Below, one piece after another: positions 8,691-16,422 of a DNA stretch of 39,679 bases (the first letter of the stretch is position 1; the number at the start of each line of letters is the position of its first letter). The notes beneath the pieces are model-generated. The model had not been told where the DNA came from and did no database searches. It saw only the letters and a program-made list of their open reading frames with translations. The DNA lies in the NCBI GenBank assembly GCA_035275625.1, contig DATEMK010000602.1:1-39679 (forward strand), written 5' to 3'. A program made the translations under genes and the position numbers. This DNA is from DATEMK01 sp035275625 (GTDB lineage Bacteria > Bacteroidota > Bacteroidia > AKYH767-A > OLB10).

Positions 8691-8767
8691 ATATTGTTTA
8701 TTCTTTTGGTTAAATGCTAAGAAAAGTGCTTAGAAATTTTAGCTCCTGGATAATTTCATTCACTGAT

Positions 8768-9493
8768 TCAGTTTAATTTAATGCGACTTAACTCGTCCTG
8801 CATTTTTAATGCCTTTGGAAACAAAATATTGTTTTCCAGATGCACATGCTGATGTAAATCCTGTTCGAATAATTTTAATTCGTCAAAGGATAACCGGAAA
8901 GTCATGCAAGCATTTTCCGGAGCCGTATAATGATTACTGAGATTTTTTATTTCATCCATAAGCTTTCCGGCAGTTTCATGCTCTGCTTCCATAACATGAA
9001 CAGGTGCCTGGATGGAAATTTTTTCTTTAAGGCTTCCGCCTTCTAATAAAATTCTTTCCATCGCTTTTATTCCTGGAAAAAGAATTACTTCTTCTTTCAT
9101 CATGTGCTGTTCAAAATCCCGTTTGACTTCTCTGAATAATTCTGAAATTTTTTTCATTTCAGGAAATGAGTCGCCATGCTTGTACGCCACCTTTTCAAGA
9201 TGTTCTAAAATGACAGAAAGGTTTTCTTTTACATAACGATGATGTTTCTCCAGGATATGATCAACAAGTTCGGTAAGTGAGATTTGACCATACTGGACTT
9301 CAAGCGGTCTCTTATCTGAGAAAACCTCTTCAAGCTCTTTTATTACTTCAGCAAGTTTATTCTGATCTTTTATCTGATCGGATAATTTTAATTTTCCCCG
9401 GCAACAGAAATCAAGATCATACTTTTCTAATAAGGCAGCTGCTTGTGGCCTTTCTGTTATAATTTCAGCTAACGAGAGATTTTCTATTTTCAT
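8768..9493 (-). CDS. ric: Iron-sulfur cluster repair di-iron protein (RIC/ScdA/YtfE)
   Basis: 241 residues. The N-terminal DUF542/ScdA_N domain carries LDFCCRGK (Cys30, Cys31). The rest is a hemerythrin-like four-helix domain with the expected histidine and glutamate ligands: HHRYVKE (His84-85), HMMKEEVILFP, HVMEAEHE and HQHVHLENNILFP. RIC proteins repair iron-sulfur clusters damaged by NO or peroxide and are induced by NO in several bacteria. The gene follows the unknown gene at 9523-9960 by 29 bp, so both are probably transcribed from the promoter at about 9980. Its place beside nos genes fits a nitrosative stress function. Confidence 0.93.
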   Translation of the reverse strand: MKIENLSLAEIITERPQAAALLEKYDLDFCCRGKLKLSDQIKDQNKLAEVIKELEEVFSDKRPLEVQYGQISLTELVDHILEKHHRYVKENLSVILEHLEKVAYKHGDSFPEMKKISELFREVKRDFEQHMMKEEVILFPGIKAMERILLEGGSLKEKISIQAPVHVMEAEHETAGKLMDEIKNLSNHYTAPENACMTFRLSFDELKLFEQDLHQHVHLENNILFPKALKMQDELSRIKLN

Positions 9494-9522
9494 ATTTTTC
9501 TTTTTATTTTTATCTGGTGTAA

Positions 9523-9960
9523 TTAATATATATCATGATCATCCGGATTTTCTCTTTCAATTTTAAAATGCTGTGCAAGGCTTCTTCCCTCTTCGTTTTG
9601 CTGTTCTAATGTCCAGTCATCTGTAGAAGTAGTTTCAAGCCATACATTTCCTGATTTGCGGAATACCTGCATACAGATGCCGAATTTGTTAAGAAAATTT
9701 TCTTCGAGCTCTCTGACCGGTGTTTGATTGGTAAATAAAATTTTGCCGGACTGCTTTTTTCTCTGCAACCGGCTGATTATTTCGTTGGTCAAAATCATTT
9801 TGTCTTTTGAATTGCCTTTGCCTTTGATACACGGCTCGCGGAAAAATTCTATTTTAAGAAAAGGAAAAGTTTTATTGAACTCTTTTTGCAGAGTTGCAAT
9901 TGTCTGTTTCCCGTCTATGGCGATATAATGGTTGCCATTCCTCTTTTTTGTATCATACAT
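9523..9960 (-). CDS. Conserved-looking hypothetical protein in operon with ric
   Basis: 145 residues from the ATG at 9960; a TTG start at 9981 would add seven. I do not recognise the family. There is no signal peptide or membrane segment, so it is cytoplasmic. It begins with a basic stretch (YDTKKRNGNHYIAIDGKQTI), continues with mixed alpha/beta sequence containing two cysteines (EPCIKGKG and GICMQVFR), and ends in an acidic tail after TTSTDDWTLEQQNEEG. The gene is 29 bp upstream of ric on the same strand with its own Crp/Fnr-like promoter. It may act with RIC in NO or anaerobic stress, which is inference from position only. Confidence 0.75.
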   Translation of the reverse strand: MYDTKKRNGNHYIAIDGKQTIATLQKEFNKTFPFLKIEFFREPCIKGKGNSKDKMILTNEIISRLQRKKQSGKILFTNQTPVRELEENFLNKFGICMQVFRKSGNVWLETTSTDDWTLEQQNEEGRSLAQHFKIERENPDDHDIY

Positions 9961-9978
9961 TGTTTTAAAATTATTTAA

Positions 9979-10043
9979 CAAAGTTATATTGAGGCGGTTC
10001 TTCTGAAAAGAACATTCGTCAGTGCTGTAACTGACTTATATCA
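9979..10043 (-). promoter_or_regulatory. Predicted ric operon promoter with Crp/Fnr-like operator
   Basis: On the minus strand TAACTTTG (9979-9986) is an exact TAnnTTTG -7 box. TGAC-TTAT-ATCA (10032-10043), one base off TGAT-N4-ATCA, is centred 51.5 bp upstream of it, and no TTTG-type -33 box is present. A second palindrome, GTCAGT-GCTGTA-ACTGAC (10018-10035), overlaps the operator. The same site could also serve the plus-strand gene at 10079. The geometry equals that at the nos and osmC-like promoters. Confidence 0.55.
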
Positions 10044-10078
10044 TAAAATAAAATTTCTTTCTTTCTAACTTCGCATGT

Positions 10079-11356
10079 ATGAGCCTGCTCAATATGAATT
10101 CACAGTTCTACGATTTTATCATCGTTACGCTTCTTTCGCTGATTATCGGGCTGGAGCAAAGGCGGCATCACAATGAGCAGGAAGAAGGCACGGAATTAGT
10201 TTTTGGAACAGACAGGACTTTCACATTTATCGGCATACTCGGATTTATTCTTTACGAGCTTGATACTATAAACAAAACTCTTTTCATCGGGGGCGGGGCG
10301 GTTGTTTCCGTTTTGCTCTGCATTTTTTATTTGAAAAGGATAGAAGCAAAAAAGAAGTATGGTGTAACCTCCATCATTGCCGCATTGATTACCTATTGCC
10401 TCGCCCCGCTGATCATCACCCAGCCAAAATGGTTTGCGCTGCTCATCGTTGTCACCGTGCTCATACTTATCGAGCTAAAATCAGAATTTATAAACATCAG
10501 TAAGAAATTTGACAAAGGTGAATTCATCACCCTCGCAAAATTCCTGATAATCGCTTTCATCATTCTTCCCAACCTGCCGAAAGAACCGCTCACATCTTCC
10601 ATTCCCATTTCACTATACAACATGTGGCTGGCGCTGGTAGTAGTTTCAGGTATTTCCTATTTCAGCTATTTGCTTCACAAGTTTGTATTTCCTAAATCAG
10701 GCATCATTCTCACCGGCTTGCTGGGAGGGCTGTACAGCAGCACTTCCGTTACACTGCTTCTTTCAAAGCGAAGCAATGAAAAAGTTTCTTCTCCTTATGA
10801 ATATGCTGCATCCATTTTACTTGCCTGCTCAGTCATGTACCTGAGAGTTTTTCTTTTGCTGGTTATTTTCAATAAAGAGATTGCCTTTGCTGCTGCTCCT
10901 TATCTCGGAATATTTTGTGTAATTTGTATAGTGATCGGGTATGTGCTTTTTAAAAAAGGAAAAACCATATCATCTTCTGCGAAACATGAAATTATAGCTT
11001 CGCAAAACCCGCTTGAATTTACACTCGCATTGCTTTTTGCCGTGTTTTATGTTTTGTTTTCATTCCTGTCACATTATGCAGAAAAGCAATTTGGTGAAAC
11101 CGGAATGGACCTGATGTCTGTTGTAGCCGGTTTTGCTGACGTGGATGCTTTCGTCACCAACCTTGTCCAGGGAAAATTTATTGTGAATAATTCAGTTATT
11201 GTATTTGCCGTGTTACAAACCACCACAGCAAATAATATTATCAAAATGATTTACAGTTTGCTTTTCGCTGAAAAGAAAGTGAAACAATTGGCGCTTATAG
11301 GATTTGGAAGTATTATTGTGGTTAATCTTGCCATAATTTTATTAATTAGGCTATAA
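10079..11356 (+). CDS. MgtC/SapB-like membrane protein with DUF4010 domain
   Basis: 425 residues, with about 11-12 membrane helices. The N-terminal third resembles the MgtC/SapB domain (LLSLIIGLEQRRHH, then the FGTDRTFTFIGILGFI segment). The C-terminal part resembles DUF4010, with GLYSSTSVTLLLSKRS and VAGFADVDAFVTNLVQG motifs. The function of the family is unknown. The gene is divergent from the ric operon, sharing a 118-bp intergenic region with the Crp/Fnr-like palindrome. An alternative ATG lies five codons downstream. NhaA follows 40 bp later on the same strand. Confidence 0.85.
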   Translation: MSLLNMNSQFYDFIIVTLLSLIIGLEQRRHHNEQEEGTELVFGTDRTFTFIGILGFILYELDTINKTLFIGGGAVVSVLLCIFYLKRIEAKKKYGVTSIIAALITYCLAPLIITQPKWFALLIVVTVLILIELKSEFINISKKFDKGEFITLAKFLIIAFIILPNLPKEPLTSSIPISLYNMWLALVVVSGISYFSYLLHKFVFPKSGIILTGLLGGLYSSTSVTLLLSKRSNEKVSSPYEYAASILLACSVMYLRVFLLLVIFNKEIAFAAAPYLGIFCVICIVIGYVLFKKGKTISSSAKHEIIASQNPLEFTLALLFAVFYVLFSFLSHYAEKQFGETGMDLMSVVAGFADVDAFVTNLVQGKFIVNNSVIVFAVLQTTTANNIIKMIYSLLFAEKKVKQLALIGFGSIIVVNLAIILLIRL

Positions 11357-11396
11357 TTAATTCATTAAATTTTTTTAATCCGTTATAAAGCATGAA

Positions 11397-12548
11397 ATGA
11401 AACTGACACGACTTTTTAACGAATTTTTTGAGAGCGAAAAAGCAGGGGGTGTACTGCTGATTTTTTGCACAGGGGTTTCGCTTTTGCTTGCAAACTCTTT
11501 TTTTCAGCATAGCTATATACAGTTGTGGAATTTCCAGGCAGGCGGATATAATTTAACACATTGGATAAATGACGGGCTAATGACTATTTTCTTTTTGCTC
11601 ATTGGTTTGGAACTTGAACGTGAAATTTACACAGGAGAACTTTCAAGTTTGAAGAACGCTTCGCTTCCAATCTTTGCAGCTGTTGGTGGTATGCTTGTTC
11701 CGGCAGGACTTTTTTTATTATTCAACTTCGGCACACCGGCACAGGCAGGTGCAGGTATTCCAATGGCTACCGACATTGCATTTGCTATAGGCGTACTTTC
11801 GCTTTTGGGTAATCGTGTGCCCGCATCTCTTAAAGTTTTACTGGCAGCATTAGCAGTTATTGACGACTTAGGTGCAATCATTGTTATAGCAATTTTCTAC
11901 ACCAGCTCGTTAGCATTTACAACCCTGTTTTTAGCATTTGCGGTTTTCGGAGTGTTGTTAATCTTAAACCGGCAGAAAGTTCACAACCTTATTCCTTACC
12001 TCGTTGGAGGGATAGCAATGTGGTATTGTATGCTTCATTCAGGAGTGCATCCAACCATCACAGGAGTTTTGCTGGCATTTGCAATTCCGTTTGGTGACGG
12101 TGGAGAAAAATCTCCGTCTTACATTCTGCAACATTGGCTGCACAAGCCTGTTGCATTTTTTATTTTACCATTGTTTGCATTGGCAAATACCTGCATCACC
12201 ATTAACAGCGGCTGGCAGGCAAGTTTAGGTCAGTCAAACAGCATAGGCATTTTTGCCGGACTTATCATAGGCAAACCATTGGGAATTTTTCTTTTCAGCT
12301 TTATAGCGGTTGCAGCAGGGTTATGTGCATTGCCACAAGATATAAAGTGGAAACAAATTATAGGTATAGGATTTCTTGGCGGAATCGGGTTTACCATGTC
12401 AATCTTCATCACGCTGCTTGCATTTGAAAACCTGGAACAAACCACCCATTCCAAAATTGCTATTTTAATTGCTTCACTTATTGCGGGCACACTTGGGTAT
12501 TTATGGCTTCGTATGACATTAATCAGGCAAAATAAACCCGGTGAGTAA
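11397..12548 (+). CDS. nhaA: NhaA-type Na+/H+ antiporter
   Basis: 383 residues with about 12 membrane helices. NhaA hallmarks are present: FFLLIGLELEREI (about residues 65-77), PMATDIAFAIGVLSLLG with Asp126, and AVIDDLGAIIVIA with the paired aspartates 156-157 that bind ions in the E. coli protein. The C-terminal LGGIGFTMSIFITLLAF is also typical. It exchanges internal sodium for external protons. It follows the DUF4010 gene by 40 bp and is probably co-transcribed. The length is normal. Confidence 0.95.
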   Translation: MKLTRLFNEFFESEKAGGVLLIFCTGVSLLLANSFFQHSYIQLWNFQAGGYNLTHWINDGLMTIFFLLIGLELEREIYTGELSSLKNASLPIFAAVGGMLVPAGLFLLFNFGTPAQAGAGIPMATDIAFAIGVLSLLGNRVPASLKVLLAALAVIDDLGAIIVIAIFYTSSLAFTTLFLAFAVFGVLLILNRQKVHNLIPYLVGGIAMWYCMLHSGVHPTITGVLLAFAIPFGDGGEKSPSYILQHWLHKPVAFFILPLFALANTCITINSGWQASLGQSNSIGIFAGLIIGKPLGIFLFSFIAVAAGLCALPQDIKWKQIIGIGFLGGIGFTMSIFITLLAFENLEQTTHSKIAILIASLIAGTLGYLWLRMTLIRQNKPGE

Positions 12549-12607
12549 ATTTCTGTACTTCTCCATTTGTAGATTTTAAGCTGATAGATAAGCACAACTT
12601 CCTGTAA

Positions 12608-13047
12608 GGTTACCGATGTAATTTAACTCTTATTAATAAAATGGATGAAAGGGCAAGTTATTTTTTAGGTGACAAAATAATTTTAAGAGCTTTTACAGGT
12701 ATTACCAGGATGACTGGGATTTAAAATCTCATACGGTTAATTTGGAAACACCAATAAAAATAAACCCTTTTCTGTCAGTTGCTCCTTTTTACCGCTTCTA
12801 TAATCAGACTGCAATAAAATATTTTGCACCATACGGTCAACACGGTGAAACAGACCAGTACTATACAAGCAATTTTGATCTTTCTTCCTTCAACAGTAGT
12901 TTTTTAGGAGCAGGCATCAGGCTTACTCCTTTAAACGGAATATTCGGATACAAACATTTCAATATGGTGGAAATCCGTTATGGTTATTACAAACGGAGCA
13001 ACGGTCTTGCAAGCCGCATTGTATCTTTAAACCTGAAGTTCAATTAA
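12608..13047 (+). pseudogene. DUF3570 protein, degraded C-terminal remnant with frameshift
   Basis: From 12673 to 13047 one frame reads FYRYYQDDWDLKSHTVNLE and ends in VEIRYGYYKRSNGLASRIVS, as in the C-terminal beta-strands of DUF3570 outer-membrane proteins. Upstream, the preceding part (NKMDERASYFLGDKIILRAF, from about 12635) lies in another frame. The two join if one T is restored in the TTTT run at about 12691-12694. Nothing upstream of 12608 matches the missing roughly 300 N-terminal residues of the family. I read this as a truncated, frameshifted relic. An independent short gene starting at the TTG at 12742 is unlikely. Confidence 0.75.
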
Positions 13048-13112
13048 TTTTCAGTAAATTGAAGAAGCAAATGGATATTAAAATCACTTCACGCACATCT
13101 GATATATAGATA

Positions 13113-13514
13113 TTATTTATTCAGATAAGACGAATACATCCACACTAATTTTTCCTGTTCACGGATGTAATCACTCATCAATGCATTTGTTCCTTCATCT
13201 CCGGCATTATCAGAAAGGTTCAGAATTTCTCTTTGCTTAGGAATCAATATTTCAAAAGCGTGCAAAATTGAATTAACACCCACCTTACCATCTGAAACAT
13301 TTTTCACCTCTTTTATTTTAGCTGTGCTTTGGTAATCATCAAATGTATGAAGAGGAGTGGCTCCCAATGTTAAGATTCTTTCGGCCACTTCATCTACTTT
13401 CAATAAAAGATTTGTGTATAGCTCCTCAAATTTTAAATGCAGTTCAAAAAACTTATCGCCCTTAATGTTCCAGTGCAATCCACGCGTATTCTGGTAGAAC
13501 ATCAAGCATAACAA
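13113..13514 (-). CDS. Dps-family ferritin-like protein, N-terminally truncated
   Basis: 133 residues from a TTG at 13514, or 129 from the ATG at 13502. The body is clearly Dps: RGLHWNIKGDKFFELHLKFEELY, LKVDEVAERILTLG, NALMSDYIREQEKLVW. The ferroxidase histidines, aspartate and glutamates in these segments are kept. Dps normally has about 25-35 more residues before the RGxHWN motif, forming most of helix A. Here the sequence upstream reads LVLLCLM and does not resemble Dps. The breakpoint is near 13505-13515, where unrelated sequence begins. The product may not assemble, so a pseudogene is likely. Dps proteins oxidise and store iron and protect DNA. Confidence 0.75.
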   Translation of the reverse strand: MLCLMFYQNTRGLHWNIKGDKFFELHLKFEELYTNLLLKVDEVAERILTLGATPLHTFDDYQSTAKIKEVKNVSDGKVGVNSILHAFEILIPKQREILNLSDNAGDEGTNALMSDYIREQEKLVWMYSSYLNK

Positions 13515-14080
13515 AACGAGCCTGAGTGTGAAAGCATTTATGGGTTCGGTAAGAAAGGTTAAAAAGGAAATTTTTGATTTTGTTGAAGAACAAATGAAGC
13601 AGTCAAAAAAGATTGCAAAGGATTTTGAAGAGGGGTAACCTTACACTGTAATATTCCATTACTGCAATTAAATCTAAAGACTGGTCACAGCACATTTTCA
13701 ATTGTGCTATCATCTCAGCATCACTAATTGTTTTCATATTTTTTTTCATACTTTTTGTTTTTTAATTGTTAATGTTATTTTTATTGTACCTCTTTAAACT
13801 AATTTTTTTAAAAATGTTACATTTTAATTTTTGTTTGAAATATTACAATTATAGAAGGGAAAGGAACAGAATTTTTGCCATCTCCAAATTTCAATCTTCC
13901 CTTTAACAAAAATAATATTTACATAAGTGCAGAAATTTTGGAACCACTATCAGGAACAGTTTACAGGTGCGACAACTTATTCAACAAGTTACTTTTCCGG
14001 TATTCAATTTGACAAAAGACCGGACGGATCTTATCGCTGTTATGATGGGTACGGAAACAGGGTGGACAATAACAATTAAA
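13515..14080. other. Gene-poor stretch with orphan gene fragments
   Basis: No complete recognisable gene is present. Three weak frames were seen. A plus-strand frame (13540-13638) reads MGSVRKVKKEIFDFVEEQMK and continues upstream without a start inside the Dps region, like the tail of a lost gene. A minus-strand frame of 48 codons (13603-13749) starts MKKNMKTISDAEMIAQLKMC. A plus-strand 50-codon frame (13927-14079, GTG start) contains FSGIQFDKRPDGSYRCYDGY, also like a C-terminal remnant. None is recognised. The rest is AT-rich and featureless. Confidence 0.4.
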
Positions 14081-14701
14081 TTATTTTATCCTTTTAAAAA
14101 TTTCATCAGCAAGTTTTTTTGAAATAGGATTGAATTTTTCTTTTAATTGTTTTTCAAGTTTGTTTTGTATATCATGTACATCAACAGCAAGTAATTTTGT
14201 TAATGTTTCTTCCTGCTTAAAAGAAAATTCTGTTACACCTTCATACTCTATTATATTTTTCAAATCAGCTTCCAAATCCATAATATCAACATAACAATTT
14301 ATCTGATAAAAATATTTTTCCAATTTTGATTTTTCTGAAATTATCATTATTCGCCACTTATTCAATTCATTCATGTGAAACGTAATATCATCTTTAGCAG
14401 AAATTATTTCAATATTGATATTGTCTTTGTCAAAAGCTGTATAAAATAATAGATGAACATTACTCATTTCTAATGTATTTCCTTTTATTAAAGTCATTCT
14501 TTGTAAATGGTAAGCATACATCATGTAAGAACATTCTATGTAATGCCAAACATACCTTATTAGGTTCAAATTTTCAACCAACATTCCATGAATTTCAAAC
14601 AGCTTGTTTTTCTTTTCTTTATTCTTTCCAAGATTGAATAAAAACCATGCTGCAACAAAGGATAAAACAGAAGTTAAAATTAATTTATTGATATCACTCA
14701 T
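14081..14701 (-). CDS. Hypothetical membrane-anchored helical protein
   Basis: 206 residues with one N-terminal membrane helix (about residues 7-24, LILTSVLSFVAAWFLFNLG) followed by a basic stop-transfer stretch. The cytoplasmic part is mostly helical, with charged heptad-like segments near the C-terminus (KLEKQLKEKFNPISKKLADE). I do not recognise the family. Its AT-rich codon use and isolated place beside decayed genes suggest accessory DNA. Length and a clean start make it a likely real gene. Confidence 0.65.
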   Translation of the reverse strand: MSDINKLILTSVLSFVAAWFLFNLGKNKEKKNKLFEIHGMLVENLNLIRYVWHYIECSYMMYAYHLQRMTLIKGNTLEMSNVHLLFYTAFDKDNINIEIISAKDDITFHMNELNKWRIMIISEKSKLEKYFYQINCYVDIMDLEADLKNIIEYEGVTEFSFKQEETLTKLLAVDVHDIQNKLEKQLKEKFNPISKKLADEIFKRIK

Positions 14702-14771
14702 TATATTTTATATCCTGTTAAAAGAAGCATTACAATTATTATCTTTTTCATTAAACAAACATAAATAAAAA

Positions 14772-14795
14772 AACCGGGTGTTTTAAGTCCCGGTT
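14772..14795 (-). terminator. Rho-independent terminator downstream of the 81-residue ORF
   Basis: AACCGGG (14772-14778) and CCCGGTT (14789-14795) form a 7-bp stem with a 10-base loop. On the minus strand the stem is followed by a T-rich tract (TTTTTTTATTTAT). It lies 14 bases past the stop codon of the minus-strand ORF at 14810, which supports that ORF being transcribed. Confidence 0.7.
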
Positions 14796-14809
14796 CTTTT
14801 GATAAAAAA

Positions 14810-15055
14810 TTATTTGTAAATTATTGTAGTTGATTTAGTGATTTTCTTTTTGATTTTCTGATTTAGTGATTTTCTTTTTGGTTTTCTTTTTGATGGTTTG
14901 GTAAAATTTGGTTTCAGGTTTTTTACGTCTGGTTTCAAATTTCCTAATCTACTGTATTCCTTTTTCTTTTGGAAAAAGCGTATCACAAATGGAATCAGCG
15001 GTGTTACAAATGGTGTGATAACGTTGAGTAACTTAATTGTTTCATCTGAAATCAT
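14810..15055 (-). CDS. Small hypothetical protein, hydrophobic N-terminus and Lys-rich tail
   Basis: 81 residues from the ATG at 15055 (a TTG at 15058 adds one). It begins MISDETIKLLNVITPFVTPL with a hydrophobic helix to about residue 28, then becomes very basic (KRKPKRKSLNQKIKKKITKS). The function is unknown. The tail is encoded by a 28-bp tandem duplication, and because 28 is not a multiple of three the two copies are read in different frames, so the C-terminus is probably recent. The terminator just downstream supports transcription. Confidence 0.45.
   Translation of the reverse strand: MISDETIKLLNVITPFVTPLIPFVIRFFQKKKEYSRLGNLKPDVKNLKPNFTKPSKRKPKRKSLNQKIKKKITKSTTIIYK
14831..14886. repeat. 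28-bp tandem duplication
   Basis: Two adjacent copies (14831-14858 and 14859-14886) beginning TGATTTAGTGATTTTC differ at one base. They lie inside the 3' end of the small ORF at 14810-15055. Confidence 0.85.
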
Positions 15056-15242
15056 CAATTAAATTTAAAATGGTAAGCCAATCTTTAATGGCTGTTTCAA
15101 CATCCATTGTAATGGGATGAAGAAATTAGCCCTAATAAGTCAAAGAACGATTTAAGACTGTAAAGATAATAATAAAGAAAAGTTCAAAAGCAAAGTTTTT
15201 TACATCATTTCGTTAAATCATTTTATTCCAAGTAGAAAAAAT

Positions 15243-16289
15243 TTATTTTCCCGTTATTTCAGCGGGAAAATCAATCACACTGTAAATCTCCACTTCTGTT
15301 TCCTTGCCCCGGAGTGTGACGGCATCCATCCTTTCCCATTGGAAACCATTCTCTGGTGTGAGCCGCTTCATGAGAATCCCCGACACAAGGAAGTCCCGCT
15401 GATATCTATTGCATTCATTTTGAATTCTTGAAGCCGTATTCAGCACATCGCCATTGTACACGATCTCCCGTTTCAGATCGCCAATCTGGGCGCTTATGAC
15501 TTTTCCAAAATGCAATCCCGCTTTGAACTCCGGTTTTACTCCGAAATTTTTGAGGTAGTGCCCGCTATTCCTGGTAAGGCTTTCACGGAACATAAAAAAT
15601 GTTTTCAGGCAATTTGAATTCTCCAGCCCTTGCTCCACCGTCCATGTAAGCACCACTTCATCCCCGATATATTGATAGATCTCAGCTTTCGTCTGAAGGA
15701 CAGGTTGCGAGATTTCGTTGAAGAGGTCATTAAGCAATGCATAGAAACGTACATGACCCAGCTGTTCTGCAATCGCTGTAGATGATTTCATATCAAGGAA
15801 CATGAAGATGCGTTCTTCTTCCCGCGGATGATGGTATCTGCCGCGAATGAATTTCCATAAGATTCCTTCTCCCAGCAAATGGTTGATCTGCAGAAACAGT
15901 ACGAGTAGTGTATAGACCACAAGGGTATAAAGGACTAATACCAGCGATGATGGAGATACCAGGTAGGCTGGAAGCTCACTCATTTCCCGGCCATGGAGCA
16001 AACCTGCTATAATTGCCAGGGAAATAGTTACTATATAAATGACCGCTGTATAAAGCAGGGCTTTGAACACGAGCAACTTTGTAAAGGGCCATTGCCGAAA
16101 CTTTTTTTCGGCTTTAGAGAATAAAAATAATTCCAACAAGGCAAAGACCAGGCCTAAGGGCAATCCGACCAACACACTATTATAATCAAGGCGCAGTTCT
16201 CCGATGAGCTGATAGAGCACACCAGCGAAACTTGTAAAAAGACAAATTAATGTTAAGGTTTTGAGTTTTCTCTTGAAGTCAGGCTGCAT
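15243..16289 (-). CDS. Membrane-anchored class III adenylate/guanylate cyclase
   Basis: 348 residues. Residues 10-135 form about four to five membrane helices, and residues 155-340 are a class III cyclase catalytic domain. Both metal-binding aspartates are present (Asp166 in FMFLDMKSS, Asp210 in YIGDEVVL). So are the substrate lysine region (EFKAGLHFGKV, Lys256), Asp281, and the transition-state pair Asn284 and Arg288 in DVLNTASRI. It should be catalytically active, making cAMP from ATP (Lys/Asp pair favours adenine). The gene is divergent from a response regulator at 16423 with a CCCGATAGCTATCGGG palindrome between them. The membrane part may sense a signal. Confidence 0.88.
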   Translation of the reverse strand: MQPDFKRKLKTLTLICLFTSFAGVLYQLIGELRLDYNSVLVGLPLGLVFALLELFLFSKAEKKFRQWPFTKLLVFKALLYTAVIYIVTISLAIIAGLLHGREMSELPAYLVSPSSLVLVLYTLVVYTLLVLFLQINHLLGEGILWKFIRGRYHHPREEERIFMFLDMKSSTAIAEQLGHVRFYALLNDLFNEISQPVLQTKAEIYQYIGDEVVLTWTVEQGLENSNCLKTFFMFRESLTRNSGHYLKNFGVKPEFKAGLHFGKVISAQIGDLKREIVYNGDVLNTASRIQNECNRYQRDFLVSGILMKRLTPENGFQWERMDAVTLRGKETEVEIYSVIDFPAEITGK

Positions 16290-16337
16290 TCATGAAGCTT
16301 GCTTTATTTTTTTTTAATCATGCTTCAGGGTCTTTCC

Positions 16338-16355
16338 TCCCGATAGCTATCGGGA
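16338..16355. repeat. 18-bp perfect palindrome, copy 1
   Basis: TCCCGATAGCTATCGGGA is a perfect palindrome in the gap between the cyclase and the response regulator. An identical copy lies at 34485-34502. The sequence is a common dispersed palindrome in Bacteroidota genomes from memory. Confidence 0.85.
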
Positions 16356-16422
16356 CTGCGGAGATCCTGGAGAAACAGGAGATAAAAATAAACTTTTTAG
16401 GAATAGAAAATAATTTTATTTT

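Noticed and set aside
12742..13047. A separate 101-residue gene
   Set aside because: It starts at a TTG in the middle of DUF3570 homology that extends upstream to at least 12673, so it is part of a pseudogene.
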